A DNA stretch of 64,000 nucleotides, taken from assembly GCF_003173775.1 (NCBI RefSeq), contig NZ_CP029552.1, positions 5,273,001-5,337,000 on the forward strand, given 5' to 3'. How positions within the stretch are numbered: the stretch's first letter is position 1; the number at the start of each line of letters is the position of its first letter. Origin of the DNA: Methylobacterium sp. 17Sr1-1 (GTDB taxonomy: Bacteria > Pseudomonadota > Alphaproteobacteria > Rhizobiales > Beijerinckiaceae). The position numbers and the translations under genes are program-made. Positions 57,768-64,000 of this stretch are shown piece after piece. Below the pieces are notes generated by a model that did not search any database, had not been told where the DNA came from, and saw only the letters and a list, made by a program, of their open reading frames with translations.

Positions 57768-59045
57768 TCAGGCCAGGGCCTGATCGAGGTCGGCGATCAG
57801 GTCGCGCGGGTCCTCGATGCCGATGGAGAGGCGCACCACCTCCGGGCCGGCGCCGGCCCGGGTCTTCTGCTCGTCGGTGAGCTGGCGATGGGTGGTCGAG
57901 GCCGGGTGGATCACCAGCGAGCGGGTGTCGCCGATATTGGCGAGGTGCGAGAACAGCTTGAGGTTCGACACCAGGGCCACGCCGGCCTCGTAGCCGCCCT
58001 TGAGGCCGAAGGTGAACACCGCGCCGGCCCCGTGCGGGCAGTACCGCTTGTGCAACTGATGGTAGCGGTCGGTCTCGAGGCCCGGATAGCTCACCCAGGC
58101 CACCGCCGGGTGGCGGCTCAGGTGCTCGGCCACGGTCTTGGCGTTGTCGGAGTGGCGCTGCATGCGCAGCGGCAGGGTCTCGATGCCGTTGATGATCAGG
58201 AAGGCGTTGAACGGCGAGAGCGCCGGCCCGAGGTCGCGCAGGCCCAGCACCCGCACGGCGATGGCGAAGCCGAAATTGCCGAAGGTCTCCGAGAGCACCA
58301 TGCCGGCATATTCCGGCCGCGGCTGCGACAGCATCGGGTAGCGCGCGTCGCCCGCCCAGGTGAACGAGCCGCCGTCGACGATGAGCCCGCCGATCGAGTT
58401 GCCGTGGCCGCCGAGGAACTTGGTGGCCGAGTGGACCACGATGTCGGCGCCGTGCTCGAACGGGCGGATCAGGTAGGGCGTCGCCATGGTGTTGTCGACG
58501 ACGAGCGGGATGTTGTGGCGCTTGGCGACCTCGGCGATCGCCGCGATGTCGGTGATGACGCCGCCCGGATTGGCGATCGACTCGATGAAGATCGCCTTGG
58601 TGCGCGGCGTGATCGCCGCCTCGAACGAGGCCGGGTCGTCGGTATCGGCCCAGACGACGTTCCAGCCGAAGTTCTTGTAGGAGTGGTTGAACTGGTTGAT
58701 CGAGCCGCCGTACAGCTTGTTGGCCGCGATGAACTCGTCGCCGGGCTGCATCAGGGCGTGCATCACCAGGAACTCGGCGGCGTGGCCCGACGCCACCGCG
58801 ACGGCGGCGGTGCCGCCCTCGAGCGCGGCGATGCGCTCCTCCAGCACCGCGTTGGTCGGGTTGGTGATGCGGCTGTAGATGTTGCCGAAGGCCTGCAGCC
58901 CGAACAGCGAGGCGGCGTGGTCGACGTCGTCGAACACGAACGAGGTGGTCTGGTAGATCGGCGTCGCCCGGGCGCCGGTGGCGGCGTCCGGCGCCGCGCC
59001 GGCATGGATCGCGAGGGTGTTGAAGCCGGGCTGGCGGTCGGTCAT
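57768..59045 (-). CDS. metY: O-acetylhomoserine aminocarboxypropyltransferase (sulfhydrylase)
   Basis: A 425-residue PLP enzyme condensing O-acetylhomoserine with sulfide to homocysteine. Family marks: [80 protein letters not shown] and the PLP Lys209 in [18 protein letters not shown]. The insertion-containing layout and length are those of MetY rather than cystathionine synthases. Sulfide would come from CysJI encoded at 25-29 kb. It is a paralogue of the enzyme ending at 54377. Confidence 0.93.
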   Translation of the reverse strand: MTDRQPGFNTLAIHAGAAPDAATGARATPIYQTTSFVFDDVDHAASLFGLQAFGNIYSRITNPTNAVLEERIAALEGGTAAVAVASGHAAEFLVMHALMQPGDEFIAANKLYGGSINQFNHSYKNFGWNVVWADTDDPASFEAAITPRTKAIFIESIANPGGVITDIAAIAEVAKRHNIPLVVDNTMATPYLIRPFEHGADIVVHSATKFLGGHGNSIGGLIVDGGSFTWAGDARYPMLSQPRPEYAGMVLSETFGNFGFAIAVRVLGLRDLGPALSPFNAFLIINGIETLPLRMQRHSDNAKTVAEHLSRHPAVAWVSYPGLETDRYHQLHKRYCPHGAGAVFTFGLKGGYEAGVALVSNLKLFSHLANIGDTRSLVIHPASTTHRQLTDEQKTRAGAGPEVVRLSIGIEDPRDLIADLDQALA

Positions 59046-59273
59046 GGCGTCCTCGGGCGTCGGTCTTTGGCCGACGTGCTTAGGACTTGGCGGGCCTGAG
59101 GGTCAAGCGGGGAGCCCTGTCGTTCGACACAGTAGAACCCGCCCGTCCGGCGCGCCGTGACCGTCGTGAACCGGCGCGGAGAAGCAACGTCTACAAGATC
59201 GATCAAATCGGCAAAATCGATCTCACTGACTGCCGGGACCGACGGGCGACGAACACTCGCCCGCTTCGCGCAC

Positions 59274-59546
59274 TCAGCGGTAGTGACGGTGCCGGCGGTG
59301 GTGATGATGGCGCCGCCCCGGCAGGCCGGTGCGGTAGGCGCGCCGGCCCGGATCGATGCCGAGCACGCCGTTGACGCCGCCCACGGCGCCGCCCACCGCG
59401 CCGCCGACGACACCGCCGATCGGCCCGCCGACCCGGTTGCCCTCGCGGGCGCCGCGGTCGATGCCGCCGGGAATGCCCTGCGCCTCGGCGGCGCCGGCGA
59501 GCGCCAGGGTGGCGAGGGCGAGGGCGGCCATCAGGGAGAGTTTCAT
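59274..59546 (-). CDS. Small exported glycine-zipper protein with His/Arg-rich C-terminus
   Basis: A 90-residue protein: signal peptide (MKLSLMAALALATLALAGAA, then EAQ), a glycine zipper (GGPIGGVVGGAVGGAVGGVN), and a C-terminus rich in His and Arg (RRHHHHRRHRHYR). Glycine zippers insert in or pack against membranes; the His cluster could bind metal or be a charge tail. The ATG at 59546 follows GAGGAAA. Role unknown; similar small proteins are common in this group of bacteria. Confidence 0.75.
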   Translation of the reverse strand: MKLSLMAALALATLALAGAAEAQGIPGGIDRGAREGNRVGGPIGGVVGGAVGGAVGGVNGVLGIDPGRRAYRTGLPGRRHHHHRRHRHYR

Positions 59547-59714
59547 GGGGCGCGATTTCCTCTGCCGGAGGCGCACTGGGCCGGACCGGGTGCTTGGTTC
59601 GTCTCAACGCTCAGCTTGGGCGAAGGATCCGGTTCGCGCATGGGGAGACCGGCGGGGAGACCGAGATTCGTGCTGCATCGTGCGAGAGTTGGCCTGCATC
59701 TCCCATCAGTCTTG

Positions 59715-59870
59715 ACACCCTCCGGGTCGTTCCGGGGCCGCGCAGCGGAGCCCGGACTCGAGAAACACAGGTCGGAGGCAATAGAGCGGAACGCGGTCCG
59801 CGCTTTCCTACACCATCCGCGGGTTGGAGTCCGGGCTCCGCTGCGCGGCCCCGGAATGACGTGGAGGGTC
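59715..59870. repeat. R1 palindromic repeat (copy 5, long form with 30-bp perfect arms)
   Basis: Positions 59730-59759 and 59827-59856 are perfect 30-bp inverted repeats (TTCCGGGGCCGCGCAGCGGA...). They are preceded by CACCCTCCGGGTCG and followed by TGACGTGGAGGGT. The 67-bp core is not symmetric. This is the best-preserved member of family R1 in the window and occupies much of the 393-bp gap between the glycine-zipper gene and the GT4 gene. Confidence 0.85.
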
Positions 59871-59939
59871 TACAATCTTGTGAGGCCAATCGAACTGGCG
59901 CTGAAGACTATGCATCCGCGCGGGAGAGGCCTCCCCGCC

Positions 59940-61043
59940 TCACACCACCGACGCCAGCCCCTCCCGATACGCCGCGACCGCGCGATCGAGCGAGAAATCC
60001 GGCATCGCGCGCTCGGCCGCCCGCCGCAGGCGCGCCCGCCGGTCCGGATCGTCGAGGAGGGCGAGCGTCGTGCGCGCCCAGTCCTCGACCTCCATCGGCC
60101 GCACCGTGCCGCAGCCCCGCGCCTCCAGAAGCTCGCGGGCGGCGCCCGAATGGGGCGAGGCGAGGACCGAGGCCCCGCTCTGCAAGGCCTCGTTGACCAC
60201 GATGCCCCAGACGTCGCCCCGGCTCGGGAAGAGCAGCAGCCGGGCCGAGGCGTGGGCCTCGGCGAGCGCTCCTTGCGCGAGGTAGCCGTCGAACCGGGCC
60301 GGGATCCCGGCCTCCGCGAGGCGCGCCGCCATCTCGGCCCGCAACGGGCCGTCGCCCGCCACCCGCACCCGCAAGGGGCGCCCGGCGGCGGCGCAGGCGC
60401 GCATCACGTCGGTGAAGAAGCGCGCACCCTTCACCTCCTCGTTGAGGATGCCGCAGAACAGGACGTCGTAGGGGCGATCCTCCGACCCGGGCAGGGGCGG
60501 CGCCGGCGTCCAGGCCGGGAAGAGCGGCGCGCGCAGCACGGCTTCGGGCGCCAGCCCGTAGCCGGCGAGCAGCGCCCGGCTGCCCTCGCTCGGCCCGAGG
60601 CCGAAGGCGGCGCCGGGCACGATCGCCCGGCGCAAGGCCCGATGCGCCGGCGAGCGGGTGCCGGGATCGGTCTCCGGCACGCCGTCGGTGCGGATCGCAT
60701 AGGGGATGCGCAAGGCGCGCGCCGCGAGCGCCGCCATCGCCATGGTGGGCGAGAAGTCGTTGAGGATCACCGCTGCCGGCCGCAACCAGGCGAGGCGGGT
60801 AACGACGCCCGGATTGACGTAGAGGTTGCGCACCGCGTCCCGGTGCCAGCGCAGGCCCGGCAGCACCTCGAAGCCGTAGCCGTCCGCCGCCGCCAGCTCC
60901 CACTGGCGGGCGGGCTCCCTGGCGGCGCAGGCGAGCACGGCGAGCGGGCGGTCGAGGGCGGCGGCCAGCGCCCGGTAGAGCACCTGGGTGTAGGGGGCGA
61001 GCGCGCCCGTCACCACCACGACGGGACGGTCAGGGTCGCGCAA
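59940..61043 (-). CDS. Glycosyltransferase family 4 (GT-B)
   Basis: A 367-residue GT-B glycosyltransferase. The N-terminal half is divergent (VVVVTGALAPYTQVLYRALA, EVLPGLRWHRDAVRNLYVNP). The C-terminal donor domain is clear, with VLFCGILNEEVKGARFFTDV, RVRVAGDGPLRAEMAARLAE and LLLFPSRGDVWGIVVNEALQSG, which carries the EX7E-type Glu. It starts with TTG at 61043, supported by GGGGAG six bases upstream and a 14-base overlap with the deacetylase gene. Predicted to add a sugar to a surface polysaccharide; the sugar is unknown. Confidence 0.88.
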   Translation of the reverse strand: MRDPDRPVVVVTGALAPYTQVLYRALAAALDRPLAVLACAAREPARQWELAAADGYGFEVLPGLRWHRDAVRNLYVNPGVVTRLAWLRPAAVILNDFSPTMAMAALAARALRIPYAIRTDGVPETDPGTRSPAHRALRRAIVPGAAFGLGPSEGSRALLAGYGLAPEAVLRAPLFPAWTPAPPLPGSEDRPYDVLFCGILNEEVKGARFFTDVMRACAAAGRPLRVRVAGDGPLRAEMAARLAEAGIPARFDGYLAQGALAEAHASARLLLFPSRGDVWGIVVNEALQSGASVLASPHSGAARELLEARGCGTVRPMEVEDWARTTLALLDDPDRRARLRRAAERAMPDFSLDRAVAAYREGLASVV

Positions 61044-61830
61044 GGCGGGCTCCCCGGGCAGGGCCCCCCATCAGGGCGTCGAGTTCGTGCACGGGCCATT
61101 CCGGTTCGAGGACGTGGCGCGGCATCGATGGGAGATCGTCGGCACGGGTGGCGACGCCGCGACGGGTGGTGAAGAAGGTGGCGTAGCCGCTCGCGAGCGC
61201 CAGGGCCGGGTCGCGGTCCGGCCGGTAATCGTGCTCCGCGACGCCCCAGGGGCAGGCGAAGTGCCGGATCGGCCGACCCGTCGCCGCCTCCAGCGCGCGG
61301 CGCGAGGCCGCGATCTCCCGCTCGGCGCCGGCCTCGTCCAGGGTCGCGATGCGGGCGTGGCTCATGCCGTGCGAGCCGATCTCCATGCCGGCTTCGAGCC
61401 ACTCGGCCATCAGGGGCCGGCCGGCATAGGGGCCGGGCGGGCTCGAGGGCGGCGCGTCGAGCCAGTCGGCGACGAGGAAGAGGATCGCCGGGACCCCGGC
61501 CGCGCGCAGGACCGGCAGCGCGACCTCGACGGTGTCGGCGTAGCCGTCGTCGAAGGTGACGAGGAAGTGCCGCTCCGCCGCGGCAGCGCCGGACGCAACG
61601 AGGGCCGCCGCCTCGTCGGCCCCGACGAAGCGGCCGTGGCGCCGGAGATAGGCGATCTGCGCCGCGAATCCCGCCCGGCGATGCTCGGGCACATGGTGGT
61701 AGCACAGGGTGTAGAGGCCCGGCGGCGCGTCGGCGAGCCGGCGCAACCGGGACAGCCCGCGCAGCAGTACGGCCCGGACTGCCGGATGATCGCGGGCGAG
61801 GGTCTTGAAGGCGTGCAGCATCCCGGCCAT
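61030..61830 (-). CDS. Polysaccharide deacetylase (NodB/CE4 family)
   Basis: A 266-residue CE4 deacetylase. The zinc/catalytic motifs are TFDDGYADT (92-100) and GSHGMSHARI (152-161); YTLCYHHV near 40-47 and RHFACPWG further on match the family. It removes acetyl groups from N-acetylated or O-acetylated glycans. No signal peptide is evident from the ATG at 61830 (MAGMLHAFKTLARDHP), so it may act on a cytoplasmic or lipid-linked intermediate. The start is uncertain: ATG 61821 is an option and the frame stays open upstream. Divergent from the FemAB-like gene. Confidence 0.88.
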   Translation of the reverse strand: MAGMLHAFKTLARDHPAVRAVLLRGLSRLRRLADAPPGLYTLCYHHVPEHRRAGFAAQIAYLRRHGRFVGADEAAALVASGAAAAERHFLVTFDDGYADTVEVALPVLRAAGVPAILFLVADWLDAPPSSPPGPYAGRPLMAEWLEAGMEIGSHGMSHARIATLDEAGAEREIAASRRALEAATGRPIRHFACPWGVAEHDYRPDRDPALALASGYATFFTTRRGVATRADDLPSMPRHVLEPEWPVHELDALMGGPARGARLARP

Positions 61831-62028
61831 CGTGCTGGAAAATAATCCGCCCGCCGTAGGTGAGACCGACCCGCCGCAGGGACAACCCAAGAAAACCACG
61901 TAGACCGGGAAATCGTGTGGATCTTCCCTGCCCATCGTCGCCGGACGGGCGCGAGCCGGTGCGCCGCTTGCGTCACCGGAGCATCGGCGGCGAGCGATGT
62001 CGCATCCTGGCACGGAACTCCCAAGACC

Positions 62029-63036
62029 ATGACGAACCCTGAGACGGGATTACGGGTGCAACCCGTGATCGACGCGCCAAACTGGGACGAAGCGGTATGG
62101 GCGCAGCCGCGCGGCACCATCTTCTCCACGACCGGCTGGGGCACCTATAAGACGCGCCGCGGCGCCGGCGTCGAGCGGCTGAGCGTCCTCGACGAGGCCG
62201 GCGACCTCCTGGGCCTCGCGCAGGTGCAAAGCCGCCGCCGGGGCCCGGCCCGGCAATTCTACCTCCAGGGCGGGCCGCTCCTCACCGAGAAGGGCGAGCG
62301 CCACGGCGAGGCGGTGCTGCGCGCCCTGCTCGCGCACCTCGCCCTCGGGCCGCTGGACCTCCTGGTGATCGATTTCAACCGCGCCGAGAGCCCGGGGGCG
62401 GTGCTCGGCCTGCTGGCGACGGGATTCCGACCGGTCGCGAAGGCGAGCCGGCACACCCTGGAGGTCGACCTCACCCGCGGCCTCGACGCGGTGCAGGCCG
62501 AGATGGAGCAGCGCTGGCGCAAGGCCCTGCGCAAGGCCGAGCGCAACGCGGCGCTTAACCTCCGCTTCCTCGACGAGCCCGCCGAGCGGCTGAAGGCCTT
62601 CGATGCCTTCGCGGCGATGTACGCGGCCCTGAAGACCCGCAAGGGCTTCTCGAACGACTTCGACCCCGCGGCCTACCGCGACCTCGCGGCGAACGACCCG
62701 CGCCACGTCATGCTCGAGGTGCGGGAGGGCGACGAGCTGTGCCTGGTGCGCATCGCGCATGTGAGCCGCGACCGCTTCACCGATTTCTTCACCGCCTCGA
62801 CCGAGCGGGCCAAGGCGAACGCCGCCGCCTACCTGGCGGTGTGGAGCTTCATCCGCCGCGGCGCGGAGGAGGGCTGCCGGGTGTTCGATTTCGGCGGCAT
62901 CGATCCGGCGCACAACCGCGGCGTCTACGACTTCAAGCGCGGGCTCACCCGCAACGTCGCGTCGAGCGGGCCGCTCTGGCTCTACGGCCGCAACCGCCTC
63001 GTCACCGCGGCGGCCGGGGCGGTGCTCGCCCGGTGA
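62029..63036 (+). CDS. FemAB/GNAT-like acyltransferase (lipid II or exopolysaccharide associated)
   Basis: A 335-residue protein with the doubled GNAT fold of FemAB-like proteins: an N-terminal half ending LEVDLTRGLDAVQAEMEQRW, a basic helix RKALRKAERNAALNLRFLDE, and a C-terminal half with MYAALKTRKGF, FTDFFTASTERAKANAAAYL and FDFGGIDPAHNRGVYDFKRG, the strongest FemAB-type signature. These transfer amino acids or acyl groups to cell-wall or polysaccharide precursors; in exopolysaccharide loci they are often annotated as PEP-CTERM/EPS-associated. ATG 62029. Its stop overlaps the next start (GTGA). Confidence 0.82.
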   Translation: MTNPETGLRVQPVIDAPNWDEAVWAQPRGTIFSTTGWGTYKTRRGAGVERLSVLDEAGDLLGLAQVQSRRRGPARQFYLQGGPLLTEKGERHGEAVLRALLAHLALGPLDLLVIDFNRAESPGAVLGLLATGFRPVAKASRHTLEVDLTRGLDAVQAEMEQRWRKALRKAERNAALNLRFLDEPAERLKAFDAFAAMYAALKTRKGFSNDFDPAAYRDLAANDPRHVMLEVREGDELCLVRIAHVSRDRFTDFFTASTERAKANAAAYLAVWSFIRRGAEEGCRVFDFGGIDPAHNRGVYDFKRGLTRNVASSGPLWLYGRNRLVTAAAGAVLAR

Positions 63037-64000
63037 GGAGGGTCTCCACGCTCTTCGCCGATCTTCCTGCGCGGCTCTCCAGGCGTCTCGGCGGACCGGC
63101 CCTGCTCTCGCTCCTCGACCAGGGAGCGGTGAGCGGCTTCGGCTTCGTCGCCGGGATCGCGGCGGCCCGCCTGATCGACATGGAGGGGTTCGGGCGCTTC
63201 GCCCTCGTGCTCATCGTGGCGGGCTTCGCGCAGGGGCTGCACAACGCGCTCGTCACCGCGCCGCTGATGACGCTCGCCGGCTCGGTGCGCGACCCGGCCC
63301 GCTACGCCGCGGCCGTCGGCGCCGGTGCCCTGGTGCTGGCGGCTGCCCTGGCCCTCGGGGTCGCGGGGGCGCTCGCCCTGTATTTCGCCGCCCGCGGCGA
63401 GGCGGTCCCGGTCGATCTCGTCACCGCGGCCGGCGCGCTGACCCTGGCGCAGAACCTCCAGCTGACGGCCCGCCGCCTGCTCTTCGCCTATGGCGGGGGG
63501 CTGAAGGCGCTCGCCATGGACCTCGCCCGGGCGGCGTCGTTCCCGCTCGCGGTCGCGGGGCTCTGGGCGGCCGGCGTGCCCCTCGACGCGGCGCGGCTCG
63601 TCGAATTGCTGGCGCTGACGGCCGTCCTGACCACGCTGCCGACGCTCCTCGGCCGGGCCGCCGATCCCGGGCGCCGGCGCCTCGCCACCGCCACCCTGCG
63701 CCACTGGCAGATGGCGCGCTGGCTCCTGCCGGTCGTGCTCGTCACCTTCGGGCAGGAGCAGCTGGTCTGGATCCTTGCCGGCGGCGTCCTCGGCGACGAG
63801 GCCCTGGGCGGCCTGCGGGCGGCGCAGTACCTCGTCGGCCTCGTGCTCCTGACGCTCGCCGCGACCGAGAACGTGGTGCCGACGGGCGCCGGTCGGGCCT
63901 ACGACACCGGCGGCGAGGCGGCGCTCCGGGCCTATCTCCTCGGCGTCACCCGCCGCCTCGGAATCCCGGTCTTGTGCCTCCTCGCCCTCGTCGCCGTGCC
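63033..64000 (+). CDS. Polysaccharide flippase-like membrane protein (partial, runs off the window)
   Basis: An open frame from the GTG at 63033, overlapping the previous stop as GTGA, to the window edge: at least 322 residues with no stop. The translation is strongly hydrophobic with helices such as SGFGFVAGIAAARLIDMEGF, FALVLIVAGFAQGLHNALVT and VVLVTFGQEQLVWILAGGVL. FGRFALVLIVAGF-type N-terminal text is usual in Wzx/MOP-superfamily flippases of polysaccharide clusters. It likely moves lipid-linked oligosaccharide across the inner membrane. The C-terminus is missing. Confidence 0.8.
   Translation, partial: MRRVSTLFADLPARLSRRLGGPALLSLLDQGAVSGFGFVAGIAAARLIDMEGFGRFALVLIVAGFAQGLHNALVTAPLMTLAGSVRDPARYAAAVGAGALVLAAALALGVAGALALYFAARGEAVPVDLVTAAGALTLAQNLQLTARRLLFAYGGGLKALAMDLARAASFPLAVAGLWAAGVPLDAARLVELLALTAVLTTLPTLLGRAADPGRRRLATATLRHWQMARWLLPVVLVTFGQEQLVWILAGGVLGDEALGGLRAAQYLVGLVLLTLAATENVVPTGAGRAYDTGGEAALRAYLLGVTRRLGIPVLCLLALVAV

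Overview
The window is 64 kb of very GC-rich DNA whose gene content points to an alphaproteobacterium of the Methylobacterium/Methylorubrum type. The evidence is a 324-residue malyl-CoA lyase of the serine-cycle kind, HWE-family histidine kinases, a GTTC-N7-GTTC LexA box, alphaproteobacterial stress and cellulose operons, and many short palindromic intergenic repeats. No rRNA, tRNA, CRISPR array, plasmid or phage structural gene was seen. There is one insertion sequence with a broken transposase and one orphan transposase-like gene.

Layout. 0-5.3 kb: MATE efflux pump, MaoC-like hydratase, divergent sugar acetyltransferase/TetR pair sharing a perfect 24-bp palindrome, and HtpG. 5.4-6.9 kb: IS4-type insertion sequence with 43-bp inverted ends and a frameshifted transposase. 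7.1-14.3 kb: malyl-CoA lyase, an RND efflux pair, and an HWE sensor kinase. 14.5-17.5 kb: an AT-richer, gene-poor patch with an orphan transposase-like gene, a methyltransferase and an RBBP9-type hydrolase. 17.5-23.1 kb: UV-damage endonuclease, an envelope-stress group (DUF883-like, DUF3618, holin-X-like, ndi-like proteins) and trehalose-6-phosphate synthase. 23-25 kb: TetR regulator, small protein, glutathione peroxidase.

25.2-37 kb is a complete assimilatory sulfur locus. Lrp-cysJ-cysI run on the minus strand and cysH-cysD-cysN-cysT-cysW-cysA on the plus strand. The outstanding feature of the window is here: the cysN reading frame continues through a charged linker and a membrane/signal helix into a full periplasmic sulfate-binding protein. 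This gives a single 806-residue predicted polypeptide joining the cytoplasmic ATP-sulfurylase GTPase to the binding protein of the sulfate importer encoded immediately downstream. CysH has the cysteine pattern of an APS reductase and no APS kinase is present, so the plus-strand genes would take sulfate from periplasmic capture to sulfite, and CysJI would take sulfite to sulfide. Two sulfhydrylases at 54-59 kb could use that sulfide.

37-43 kb: a GntR-controlled catabolic group (orphan TRAP binding protein, acyl-CoA ligase, ThDP-dependent lyase) that looks like a 2-hydroxy-acid degradation module. 43-52.7 kb: a translationally coupled cellulose operon bcsA-bcsB-bcsZ-TPR-bcsN. Its bcsB has a repeat element in frame near its N-terminus and its bcsN is frameshifted. 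53.5-59.5 kb: ssb with an SOS box, two PLP sulfhydrylases flanking an HWE kinase/response regulator pair, and a glycine-zipper protein. 60-64 kb: the start of a surface-polysaccharide cluster (GT4, polysaccharide deacetylase, FemAB-like transferase, flippase) that runs off the right edge.

Several families of palindromic or inverted-repeat elements sit between genes, and one lies inside bcsB. They are described individually. All functional calls are by recognition of motifs and family character in the translated sequence; no database search was run.
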